Shown here: in pieces, positions 48,980 to 59,277 of the stretch | Layout of the letters: every line of letters begins with the position of its first letter | Numbering within the stretch: position 1 is the stretch's first letter | Origin: Artocarpus heterophyllus | Taxonomy: Eukaryota > Streptophyta > Magnoliopsida > Rosales > Moraceae | NCBI GenBank assembly: GCA_025403435.1 | Contig: CM046332.1 | Span: 10,161,903 to 10,225,902, forward strand | Direction: 5' to 3' | DNA: 64,000 nucleotides | Notes under the pieces: model-generated | Seen by the model: the letters and a program-made list of their open reading frames with translations, nothing else | Told to the model about the DNA's origin: nothing | Database searches by the model: none | Position numbers and translations under genes: made by a program

Positions 48980-49230
48980 ATATTTATATGTTATGTTATG
49001 GAAAACATTCAAAGAAATGTTTTAAGATAAATATTTATGAAAAACATTTTCATGTTTTCAAGAAAAGGTTTATGAACGACGTTTTAAGAAAAACGTTCAA
49101 TAAATGTTTTACGAAAAACGTTTATGTAAAACGTTTCAGAAATGTTTTATGGAAAACGTTTATGAAAAATGTTTTTAGAAATGTTTATGGAAAACGTTCA
49201 TGAAGAATGTTTCAAGAGAAAGGTTTTCAT
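48980..49230 (+). repeat. Imperfect repeats of AAAACGTTTATGAAAAATGTTTT type
   Basis: Around ten short units of alternating AAACGTT and AATGTTT within 250 bp, close upstream of the hairpin near the LTR right end. The open frame across it (48988-49203) is only the repeat translated. Confidence 0.65.
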
Positions 49231-52200
49231 GAGAAAAGTTTTAAAGCATGATTAAATGCTTTGTGATTTTATGTTTGAACTTACTGAGCGAAAGCTCATT
49301 AAAAGTTTTTCATGCTGTAGGTAATTTATGGGTGACCAATAGGACCCGCTAGAAGAGCTAGGTGCTGCGGAGGACAGATGCGAAGATTTGGGTATGGATA
49401 CCATCACTGTTTGCTTCCGCTATGTAAAGAAAAGGTTTTTCATTATTTAATGTAGTGTTTTCAAAGTTTAAAGAAAAGTAGAGTTCTAAGAATTGTATTA
49501 AAAGTTTTAAGATACAGTTTACGAACTGTTTTATGTAATTATAAAGTAAAGTTTTAAGCTATGATTTAATAATGGTTTCTTATTAAGTTTTAAGAAATGA
49601 TTTGAAATGATTTAAAGGACAAGTGTTGAGCGATGTCTCAACTTGAAATGCGACAGAGGTCGCATCAGTTTTAAAGAACGTTTAAAGAAAAAAAAAATTA
49701 TTACAGTATTTTTCTTACTAAGTAAGTAAGAGTACTGTTTACAAAACGATGTTTATGAAAGTAAAGTGACTACCCGAAAAGGCGGGTCGTCGCAGCATCC
49801 AATTTCAATTGTTAGAGGACATTTATTCCCAAATGGAGTTATAAGTAGTTATCAAAAGTGGCATTTTCGTGGCGAGTCTAATTTCAATCCAACTTTAGTA
49901 AGTAAAGAAAAGGAATCTATTGTAGAGGATAATATGGATGATCACGACAATATGGTTGACATAATCAATGTTTTGGAAGAACACTTCATGCACTGTCCAT
50001 ATGTATTTGAGACAATGATAAATGATGCCGAGACACCAGTGTATGAGGGCTGTACCAATTTCACCAAATTGTCTGCTTTAGTTGGATTATGGAATTTGAA
50101 AGCATTGGGTGGGTGGTCAAATTCTAATTTCACAAAGCTTTTGGAATTTTTAGGAAGGCTTCTACTAGAGGGTAATAAATTACCAACTAGTATGTATGAG
50201 GCTAAGAAGACTTTGAGCACTTTGGGAATGGATTATGAGAAAATTTATGCTTGTGAAATGATTGTGTTCTTTATAGGAATAAGTATGAGGACGAGAATTA
50301 TTGTCCGGTTTGTCAACAAGCAAGGTAGAAGAAAGGAAAGGAGTCAAAAGACGATAAGAATGGAGTGCCAAAGAAAGTGTTATGGTACATTCCACTGGTA
50401 CCACGTTTGAGGCGTTTATTTGAAAACCCAGAACATGCTAAGAATTTGACATGGCATCATGACAAACCGATTGACGATGATATGCTTAGACACCTGGTGG
50501 ATTCACCACAATAGAAGATTTTTGAAGCCGATCATCCTAACTTTAGTGTGGATCCAAGAAATATACATTTCACTTTGTCGACGGATGGAATGAACAAACA
50601 TGGTAACATGAGTAGTAGGCATAGCACTTGGCCTGTAATACTTGTTAACTACAATTTTCCTCCAAAGATATGCATGAAGTGGAAGTTTTTAATGTTGTTT
50701 TTATTGATTTTGGGCCCTTACCAACTAGGCAATGACATTGATGTATACTTGGCACCGTTAATTGATGACCTAAAAAACTTGTGGGAAAATAGAGTCGAAG
50801 TTAGAGATGCTTACTGAGAAGAGAAGTTCACACTCCGTGCAATGTTGATATGGACTATTAACGACTTCCCTACATATGGTAATTTATCTAGTTACATGGT
50901 GAAGAGTTCTATTGGTGGTCCTATTTGCCTGATGGAAACGTCTCACAAACGGTTGAAGAATGGTAAGAAAACTATTTTTCTTTGTCATAGAAGATGGTTT
51001 CCAAGAGATCATCGTTATCACAAACAAAAGAAAGCCTTTGATGGCAACAACGAAGAAAGAGACCCTCCTAGTCCTTTGACGGGTGAAAAAATATTTGAAA
51101 TGGTAAAAGATATAAGAGTCATACTCGGGAAGAGAAAGCGAGGTAAAGACAAGCCGCCGATAGATGGACCATGGAAAAAAAGATCAATCTTTTTTGATCT
51201 TCTATACTGGGAGTCACTTTTTGTTCGTCATTGTTTGGACGTTATGTATATTGAGAAAAACATTTGCGAATCCATAGTCGGCATGTTGCTTGACATTCTA
51301 GGCAAGACTAAGGATAGTGACAAGGCTCGGTTGGATCTCATGGAAAAGGAGATTAGGCCTAATTTGTTTCCCTAGAAAAGAGGAAACCGCACTTACTTAC
51401 CTTTGGCGAAACACACGTTATCAAGAGCGGAAAAGAGAAAGCTTTGTGAATGGCTTGCTTCGTTGAAAGTGCCAGACGAGTATTCCTTGAACTTTAAAAA
51501 GTTGATGTCGGTGAAGGATTTGAAACTTATTGGCATCAAAACACACGATTGTCATGTGTTGATATAGCAATTACTACCACTTGCTTTGTCGGGAATTCTA
51601 ACAAAGGATATGAGATTTGCAATTACCAAGTTGTGCTCGTTCTTCAATTCAATATGCTCAAAGGTAATTGATCCATTTATGCTAGATTCACTGCAATCGG
51701 AGTTGGTGTAAACCTTATGCATGCTTGAGAAGTATTTTCCATCGGTATTTTTTGACATTATGATTCATCTAACGGTGCATTTAGTACGTGAAATTAAGTT
51801 ATGCAAATCGGTGTATTTGAGATAGATGTACCTATTTGAAAGATATATGAAGGTTTTGAAGGGCTATGTGAACAATCAAAATAGGTCGGAGGGTTGTATT
51901 GTAGAAAGTTACATAGTTAAGGAATCGGTTGAATTTTGTTCCAAGTACCTGTCTAATGCAGACGCAATTGGGGTGCCAAAGAACCATAAACATTGAGGCT
52001 AGGAGACTATCTACTGGCAATCCTTCATCAGTAAATCGAGAGGAGTAGGAGCAAGCTTGTCTTCATGTCTTGCACAATGCTAAGAAATGGAGCCTTTCAT
52101 TGAGGTGCACATGAACGAATTAAAAAAAGCAAACCCAAAAAGAGCAAGAAATGAGAAGTGGTAGCAAGATAAACACAACCGGACTTTTGGTTATGGATTA

Positions 52201-52442
52201 GAGCACACATCTATGGCAAGTGCTCTACATCACAAGATGGAGGCATGTCACAGGACTTGAAGAACCTAGTTAAAGGATTGTTGTCAGTAATAACAAGGCA
52301 TACATCATATTCTATAAATGGTTACACTTTCTGCACTTGCGAAAAGAGATGAGAAGCATCCTGTCCAAAATAGCGGTGTGACTCTCCGTGCCAAGGCTAT
52401 GCATATTGCCTCCGTCAAGGACAAGAAATTGGTATATGGGAC

Positions 52443-52951
52443 TGTTGAGGGTGAGCTCAGCGCTACCGTCGAGGAAATAAACTTCGGTGGTCGGCTAATA
52501 AGCTCGGCAGAACCTCCAGCAAGCTTGCTATCAGCCTCGATGTGATGTACATCTTTCTGAGGTGCCTCTTAGGGTCCCCGAGGCCGCATGCCAAGCAGGC
52601 TGCCATCTCGGAATATACACTAGCTCGGGTCAAATGAATCTTACTCACAAGCAGGCTGCTACTCGCCATTGTAGGCTAACACGAGGCAGATAACTCGTCA
52701 TCCGATGGAGCCCAATTCGTCGGACGAGGGATGCGACACTTGCCACTTGCTGCCTGACACACCTTGATGTGACACCCGGGTCGTGAGTAAAACCCGCCTA
52801 AACACCCAGTCCAAGTGGTGGCCTATAAATAGGATGCATTTATGACATTCTAGAGAGACTTCTTCTTCCCACCTAACTGGTTGCCGCCCTCTGCCGAGCA
52901 AACCCTGCCTCGAGCATCGGAGAGCCCTTGTCTATTGACTAACCTTTCTAT
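52443..52951 (+). repeat. Tat-type LTR piece inserted in the CACTA transposase
   Basis: Starts exactly at the LTR 5' end (TGTTGAGGGTGAG) and is colinear with 24089-24600, including CCTATAAATAGG (about 52812) and TTGTCTATTGACT (about 52928). It is interrupted by the TGTAACACCC LTR at 52952 and does not resume afterwards, so its right part is lost. Confidence 0.8.
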
Positions 52952-53195
52952 TGTAACACCCACCTATTTTTATGTAACGGATTATTCTAAGTTAGTAACG
53001 ACGTTAAGTAATTTTCTTAATGATATATGTTATGATTTGTGATTTTATGTTACCAACTTTTTATTTTAAGTTTTACGACAGGTGATGATCGTGTGGAATT
53101 GATGTGCTCAAGTTTTCATGTTAATTTCAATGTATGTTTAATTATGATGCAATGATGTCTTGAATGCTATGATGTAGTACATTTTAAAGAGAGTT

Positions 53196-53271
53196 CGGCA
53201 GGTTAGGCTTTCAAGTTCGGTAGGCCAGACTTCATGGAATCGGCAGGCCAAACTGTGCAGTCGGCAGGCCG
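53196..53271 (+). repeat. Palindromic motif array, second TGTAACACCC LTR
   Basis: Four copies start at 53196, 53218, 53241 and 53262 (steps 22, 23 and 21 bp). The last is CGGCAGGCCG, the third CGGCAGGCCA. Confidence 0.8.
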
Positions 53272-53550
53272 ATGACAGCTGACGAGCAATCAGCCAAAAT
53301 CTCCTAAAAATGTGACGATGATGATTGGATAATGATTGATGATTAATGGGCATATTTATGGATTAATTTCCTCATTTGAGGAAATAAAATCATTGACTTT
53401 TGATTGATTGGTATTGTTTAAAATGGTTTCCTATTTTTAGAAGGCATAATATGGTAAGTGAGACTAATTGATTTGACTCTCCCTCAATCCTCTCCACTTT
53501 CCATGTGAAGCTAGCCTCAATTTTAGTCAAAAAATTTCTGACTTAATGGA

Positions 53551-54014
53551 GAGTTTTATGTTTTGACTCCCCTTTTACGTTATGCTCATTATGTTATTTT
53601 TTTTAAACGTTCTTTTCTTTCTCTATCTCTCTCTCTCGTTTTCTCTTTCTCACTCTCTCTTCTTCACGATTTTCTTCTTTGTCTCTTCCTCAATTCTCTT
53701 GCAAATATTTAAGAAATATTGAGTTTTCTTTAGGTGAATTCGAAGGAATTTGAGAAGAATTGTTTTGAGGTAAGGATTCGTTGAGTTTTATGTTTTGACT
53801 CCCCTTTTATGTTATGCTCATTACGTTATTTTTTTTAAACGTTCTTTTCTTTCTCTATCTCTCTCTCTCATTTTCTCTCTCTCACTCTCTCTTCTTCACT
53901 ATTTTCTTCTTTGTCTCTTCCTCAATTCTCTTGCAAATATTTGAGAAATATTGAGTTTTCTTTGGGCGAATTCGAAGGAATTTGAGAACAATCGTTTTAA
54001 GGTAAGGGTTCGTT
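53551..54014 (+). repeat. 232-bp tandem duplication of LTR promoter/leader region
   Basis: Copies 53551-53782 and 53783-54014 each begin GAGTTTTATGTTTTGACTCC, run through a TCTCTCTC stretch and end just after GGTAAGG, a splice-donor-like site. The copy at 17559-20542 has a single unit. Confidence 0.85.
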
Positions 54015-55360
54015 TTCGGTTTAATTTTAAAATGAAATCCTTCTTGATATGCGACTGCCATATCTTTCTCTACAAATTTTTTTTTACCCTGAATTTTTAA
54101 TATGTTATCCATGTATGTGTTATGCAATGTTCCTCCAAGTTTCAAGTCACTTTGATTTTTCTAAATTAAGTTATGAATTTTCTACCCTCTACCACTCACA
54201 GCAAAATATTGCTGTTTGGCTATGATACATAAAAATGTGATTTTTGTTCAAGGGGTAAATGTGCTTTGTTTGCTACTAAATTTGGCAAGAATTTTCATGT
54301 ATATGTTATGTTATGGACTGCAAAGATTGGTAATGTTTTGATGAGTGAATTATGTGTTATGAAATTTTTATTGAGACTAGGTCAAGAAACTGTTTTAACA
54401 ATGTTAATTTTGGACTTTTGTTTTATGTGACGTTTTATATGTTTAAATGATTTTATTGATGATGAAATGATTTTATGATATTGAAATATATGTTAATAAG
54501 ATGTTAGTATGAATTTTAAAATTAAAATATATGTGTTTTAATTGTTAGAAAATGTTTCAAAAGATTACTCACTAGCTGTCAAACCTAAATTAGTTTTACT
54601 ACTGATTTTCAAATGTGTGTTTTGACCTTCTCCGATTTTTGTTGAAACCAATTTTTGGATATGTTAGGGTTCTATATGTCTACTATATATGTTAATTTTT
54701 GTAGGATTTTTTCTATGATGTTAGAATGTGTTAAACAGACATGAGAATAAAGTTATTCAATACCTTACTGTTGCTGGCAGATTTCATGTTTGAAATGTAT
54801 GGTTTGTTTTTAGATACTTAATGTAATTTTTATGACTAAAGAAAAATCATGGTAATATGTTTATGTATTAACTTTACCCCTGTCAAGTATGGTGCCAAAA
54901 GTATGTGTGAATGTTAAGTTTTTAAGTCTTGAATCCATGTAGGTCCGTGAAGTGTTATGTGATGATGATTTTATAGATTTGATGATTATGGTTATGGATG
55001 CATGTTAAGAATTATGTTTACAAGAGATGAATGTATGTGTGATGTTATATGGAATGGATGTTTTATTCTATGAAAATAAGTATTAATTTTATTTGTATCT
55101 TTAAATGAATAAATGGAATGAACATTCAAAGGAACGAGCACATCGAGACCGCGGCGTCATCACCAATACATATAAGGTTAAGTAAGCTAGCTTCTAAGGT
55201 AAGTACATTCTCACCTGCAACATGATATGTTTTATAAGGTTTGATGCTATGTTCATGATGATATTTATGATGAATTTATGATGATTCCTTAAAGGGTTTC
55301 TTATAAAAGATTTTCATGATTTAAAGTTATGCGTGTTTGATTATGGCAAATTTTAAAGCA

Positions 55361-55619
55361 TGAAGACAGTATCATTATACTGTGATAACAGTGTAGCGGT
55401 AGCTAATGCTAAAGAACCAAGATTTCACAAAAAGACTAAGCGTATTGATCAGAAGTATCATGTGATAAAAGACTTTATAAAAGGCAGGCAAGTTGCTATC
55501 TGCAAAATCGCTTCAGAGGACAGTTTAGCTGATTCATTCACGAAGACACTTACTGGAAGAGTCTTCGAGAGACATATGGAAGCTATGGGATGCGAGATTT
55601 GTCATATTTACTCACTTAG
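55361..55619 (+). pseudogene. Outer copia RNase H end and last pol codons
   Basis: Resumes pol at ATGAAGACAGTATC, equivalent to the inner copy near 35993, with NSVAVANAKEPRFHKK and ASEDSLADSFTKTLTG. This 3' end keeps the frame that the inner element lost. Stop TAG at about 55617-55619, then the purine tract. Confidence 0.88.
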
Positions 55620-55633
55620 TGCAAGTGGACGAT

Positions 55634-57647
55634 TGTTAGACATGTATGCCCTAAGGAGTAAAAATGTAATATGTTTTTGGAGATATTTTTATCAATAAAG
55701 AATTTATTTATTATTTATATACCAAATCTTGTCCTCTTTATGTTTATAATTGTTGAATGTTTGATAAGCAAACAAAAGTTTGAGACTATCGGTCTAAACC
55801 GTTAAGAATTGGGCATATGATGGACAAATTATGCGGAAGACACAATTCTTAAGGTGACGGTTTAAATCATAAGATTTGTAATTGAGGGAATAAAGTTGGG
55901 CACTTTATTCATGCAAAGATTGTTATGTTGTCTATATCCCTAACGAGAGATGGTTTGTCTTGGCCATCACTCCGTGAATAGAAACATTGGCACATAGTCA
56001 TACGTGACGATGTGTTGGATCGGGACATCAAGTGAATTGATTTGGATTAATAATTCTGTCTTGACAAATCGATTCACTTTAGACAATCATATGTGTTATA
56101 TCTTAATCCTAAGATGAATAATGGGCCTGTTGTCTTGACTTGTGTTTTTTGATGTACTAAAGGGTGACATCCATATTTTAATAGTGGTATGCATGTTGGT
56201 ACATTAGAGGCATGACTCATGATAGCGTAGACCTGTTATTCATAGATATGAAATCCATAGCTCCTCTTTAGGAGTAGTTGATTTCTCTTATATGCGTTAT
56301 CCTGTAATTGAAAAACTGAAGCCCTCAACCATTTGGATACATAAGTGTAACCAATGGTATACTATCTTTGGATGGTAAGTTTTTCGATGGTGAGATAATG
56401 GAACGTAAGAGAAAAATAATTGGGAAAGTAAGACAAAACTTGTCCTTAAGCCGATTTTGGATAATCTTATAGGGATACAATACATTATGATATGTCAAGG
56501 GGACTTAGCTATATGGGCTTCGTAATTCTATATAGTTTGAGTGTGCAGCTCTGAGCTTTTAGTGGAGTAGCATTGGAGTTGATAATTATGAAATGTATAT
56601 CTGGGATATTGGGTTTCATAATTATTGGAAGCTTGAACTATACAGATCCATCATGTCCCTTTTGCTAGTTCATAAAAATCCTATAACAATACGGTGTGCT
56701 TTTCCAATAATTGGTGACTTGTGTCAAATTATCAGATTGGCTAAAATTCGATAGGATCGGATAATTCATGTATGTTTATTGGTTGAATTAATTTTGTGAA
56801 TAAATTAATTCAAGATAAACTTATTGAATTATTGGGATTAAATAATTCTTGTCTGTTTATTAATTGGATTAATTTTGAATAAATTAATTCAAGATGAACT
56901 TGTTGAATTATTAGGAATATTAATTTTCCTAGAGATTATCTAAATATGACTGTTTTAATCAAAAAACTTATTTATTGGGTTATTTGAATTAAAACTGAGG
57001 CTCTATCTTGAGAATCTCAGGTGGGAAATAAAGATTCGCAGGGATCATTTATCAAAAGTTCGGCAGGCTGATCTTTAAGTTTGGCCTGCCGATGGAGCAA
57101 GTTCGACCGGCCGATCTAGAAGTTCGGCCTGCCAACCGAGAATTAAAAGATCATGCGGATTTTATCAAATATTGATCTGGATTTAATTTTGATTTGAATT
57201 TTTGAGGCCTTATCTTATAAGGACTGACTCTTAGGCCTAACCTTTAAAAAAAGGGGAATGAGACTCATTGTTATTTAGATCAGTTGAGAAACCTAGAGTG
57301 AGACTCTGTTAGTGAGACTCTGTGACTCCCTAGAGAGCTATTGTTTACAAATCATGAATTATGGCTTTGGGTTTTTTCAAAATTGGTTGAAAGGAGAGTC
57401 ACCTAGTGGAAGAGCTATACAAGTGTGCCTACACACATACCGGCCGTAGATAGAGAATAGCAAAGAATGCTAGTTGGTTGAGTTCCTTTTGGAACGTACA
57501 TCTCTCCACAGACTGCAACAGTTTTTCTGCATTTACGAGATTAGTAAGATCCGGTTAATTTATGCATATAGTGTGTCAAACTTGTGTTTTGAAAAATACT
57601 TTGGTATAAAAAATTTTAAAATTCCGCTACATACTATTTTTCTAACA
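55634..57647 (+). repeat. 3' LTR of the outer copia element (2014 bp)
   Basis: TGTTAGACATG...TTTTCTAACA. No primer-binding site follows; it borders non-repetitive DNA at 57648, so it is the right end of the composite. The palindromic array at 57061-57134 matches that at 25403-25476 in spacing and alternation. Confidence 0.9.
57061..57134 (+). repeat. Palindromic motif array, outer copia 3' LTR
   Basis: Copies start at 57061 (CGGCAGGCTG), 57082 (TGGCCTGCCG), 57104 (CGACCGGCCG) and 57125 (CGGCCTGCCA): steps 21, 22 and 21 bp, orientations forward, reverse, forward-like, reverse. Confidence 0.8.
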
Positions 57648-58208
57648 CCTTAAATAATTGTTAGTGAGTTTTGAGCAACAAAAAAATAAATAATTACTAT
57701 GATAGTCATAGAGGATTTTCATCAAATGTGTGGTAGGCATCACATATACAAACACATACACACATACATAGAAAGTAATTAAAACTAAAACTAAAATTAG
57801 AACTAAACAACTAAAACTAATTAATCCACACAAACCATAAATGATTAAAACTAAAACTATATAACTAAATTTTTTTAAAAAAAAACTAAACAATAGAAAA
57901 AGAAACGGAATGTTACCAAACGCATTCCTTGTTTGTTTTCCTCCGCTTAACACGATGGTTTTTATGAAACCATTGTTGATTGAGCATTGTGTATTGTATA
58001 ATTTCTAGTATGTAATCCCTTCTATCCAATATCATTAGTTTTTGGACTTTTTTTTTGAATTATTTGTATAAATTTATTTTTTCCTAGAACTCTGTCATTT
58101 ATGTTACTTTGTTTTCTGCCGACTTTGAAAATATACTACTATATCTTTTCCACTATCAAGAAATTCTATATGCCCAATTATGTTGGGTTGAACAAAATAA
58201 CTTCGCTT
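57648..58208. other. Intergenic, repeats of ACTAAAA type, no gene seen
   Basis: Low-complexity run of AACTAAAACT units (57775-57865) and AT-rich sequence. The 103-codon - frame here is this repeat translated, and I do not support it as a gene. Confidence 0.55.
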
Positions 58209-58720
58209 CACTACAAGAGAAACTACATTTAATGACATGTAGTTTTTAAATGTCGTTGAAAAGTACATACAACGACATATTTAGCAAACATGCCGTTAAC
58301 GATCTTTGAAACAATAATTAACGGCATCTATATAGACGTCGTATTAAAGGTCTCCTTTTAACGACATAGTTTAGTGTCGTTAAATTATTTAACGACAAGT
58401 AGGAGAGTCATCAAAGCCTTGGAGATTTTACGACACCCTTTATAGACGACATCTTGACCAATATAGTCCATAAGCGGTGTCGTATAATCTCCAAGGCTTT
58501 GACGACATCTCTTACTTGTCGTTAAATAATTTAACGACACTAAACTATTGTCGTTAAAAGAAGACCTTTAACACGGCGTCTATGTAGATGTCGTTAATTA
58601 TTGTTTCAAATGTCATCAATGACATGTTTGTTAGAGATGTCGTTGTACGTACTTTTCAACGACATTCAAAAACTACATGTCGCAAATAATATGTCGTTAA
58701 ATGTAGTTTTTCTTGTAGTA
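58209..58720. mobile_element. Fold-back CACTA-type MITE (512 bp) with CTT duplication
   Basis: Begins CACTACAAGAGAAACTAC and ends GTAGTTTTTCTTGTAGTA, so almost the whole element is two inverted arms of about 240 bp with a centre near 58455. Flanking CTT at 58206-58208 and 58721-58723 is the 3-bp duplication typical of CACTA transposons. ACGACA/TGTCGT units recur through both arms, like subterminal transposase sites. No coding sequence; needs an autonomous partner. A transcript would form a long hairpin. Confidence 0.9.
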
Positions 58721-59201
58721 CTTTTCTTCCAATTTCCAGGACTTTCACATCAACTCACTCCATATGTCCACAACTTATTTATATATGGCATGCGCCATGC
58801 ACGCAAAATCCATCCTACAAAAATGTTAAACAGGAGTATGTCCTTGAAAGGCAAACCTAGATCTAGTGTGTGTTTATGTATAATTATAAACGAATGTACA
58901 AAAAAATCTACACATACATAATTATACAGAAAAAGTTATTCCTCCAAAGTTTCAACTTGAATTTTTCCAACAAAAGAAGAAAAGAAAAGAAAAGGAATAT
59001 TACGAGAAAAAAAATTTGAAAAAAAAATTTGGAAAAACTCCAATATAGTAAACTTTCAAAATTTGGAAAGTTTATATATCGGAGATTACAATAGAATTTA
59101 AGACATATTGACCAAAATCTTTTCTGATATGGGTTTGACTAACTTACCATACAAAATTAATAGTATCCCTGCCTCTAACATCTCCACTGTGACTCCGTCC
59201 T
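58721..59201. other. Intergenic upstream of host gene 2
   Basis: AT-rich with purine runs (58975-59035); no gene seen. It includes the probable proximal promoter of host gene 2. Confidence 0.5.
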
Positions 59202-59208
59202 TATATAT
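59202..59208 (+). promoter_or_regulatory. TATA box of host gene 2
   Basis: TATATAT, 76 bp before the start codon, with an A/C-rich leader after it. Confidence 0.55.
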
Positions 59209-59277
59209 CACAAACAAACCTTATGATTAGCACATAAAATAGAACTCAAACACCAGAAAACAAAGTCATAAAATATC

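Larger units (their letters stand above)
46052..49794 (+). mobile_element. Solo LTR (3743 bp) inside the CACTA transposase, GCATC duplication
   Basis: Flanked by perfect GCATC duplications (46047-46051 and 49795-49799), exactly splitting the TNP2 N-terminal domain. It starts TATAACACCCGAG and ends GGCGGGTCGTCGCA; the first G of the usual TG is now A. Lacks internal genes, so a solo LTR, probably of a chromovirus. Contains a CT-rich stretch (46272-46320), a GC-rich half (46330-47180), a WRKY-box-like 10-bp array (47030-47076), two zones of imperfect repeats (48060-48600, 48980-49230) and a perfect TGAGC-GAAA-GCTCA hairpin (49285-49298). The palindromic array of the other LTRs is absent. Confidence 0.9.
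45459..52442 (+). mobile_element. CACTA (En/Spm) transposon fragment, split by a solo LTR
   Basis: Carries a TNP2-type transposase pseudogene (45907-46051 and 49800-52442). The left boundary with copia pol at 45458 shows no CACTA terminus and the right side is cut by a Tat LTR, so both ends are lost. 45459-45906 is noncoding, with a C7 run and a repeated AATTGATAAATTGT segment around 45640-45700. Confidence 0.8.
45907..52442 (+). pseudogene. TNP2-like transposase pseudogene of a CACTA element
   Basis: Interrupted by the solo LTR at 46052-49794. The first part (MDRKLM, then EYVNGVEEFLDFAKSHA and IRCPCVQCENH) is a Transposase-associated domain with its Cys residues. After the LTR, HLFPNGVISSYQKWHFRGES continues it. 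The Tnp2 core follows: PLVPRLRRLF and LTWHHDKPIDDDMLRH (50397-50520), then DPRNIHFTLSTDGMNKHG with the conserved Asp (about 50549-50602). A long C-terminal part (50842-51375) contains DVMYIEKNICESIVGMLLDI. The tail near 52318 (KRDEKHPVQNSGVTL) is the late conserved block. Several stops and shifts show loss of function. At 52443 the frame reads into a Tat LTR by chance. Confidence 0.85.
52952..55360 (+). repeat. Truncated TGTAACACCC-type LTR, second copy
   Basis: Colinear with 17559 to about 19430 of the solo LTR, starting TGTAACACCCACC, then lost abruptly at about 55360 where copia pol resumes. Contains a 232-bp tandem duplication of the promoter/leader part (53551-54014) and a palindromic array at 53196-53271. 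Confidence 0.85.
24717..57647 (+). mobile_element. Outer (old) Ty1/copia element, fragmented by nested insertions
   Basis: Fragments in the same order and orientation: 5' LTR remnant (24717-25998), leader and gag/pol start (25999-28655), integrase region (38305-38978), late integrase to RNase H (43719-45458), last pol codons and purine tract (55361-55633), and 3' LTR (55634-57647). The 5' remnant and the 3' LTR share details absent from the inner element, such as an A-rich AAAAAAAGGGGA block and ATTGTTATTTA after it, supporting their pairing. The fragment joined at 43719 could instead belong to the third copia copy. Removed insertions: 28656-38304, 38979-43718 and 45459-55360. Confidence 0.7.

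Noticed and set aside
48988..49203. 71-codon frame
   Set aside because: Direct translation of the AAACGTTT repeats.
52318..52545. CACTA-Tat fusion protein
   Set aside because: The frame only happens to stay open across the insertion point at 52443; upstream transposase is full of stops.
28656..57647. Tandem copia array formed by unequal recombination
   Set aside because: TATCA duplications around 28656-38299 and continuation of pol across it show nested insertion instead.
57642..57953. 103-codon hydrophobic - frame
   Set aside because: Made of the ACTAAAA low-complexity repeat and crossing the LTR end; the apparent membrane segments are an artefact of AT-rich repeats.
58601..58921. 106-codon + frame
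   Set aside because: Starts inside the right arm of the MITE and runs into intergenic DNA; no motif.
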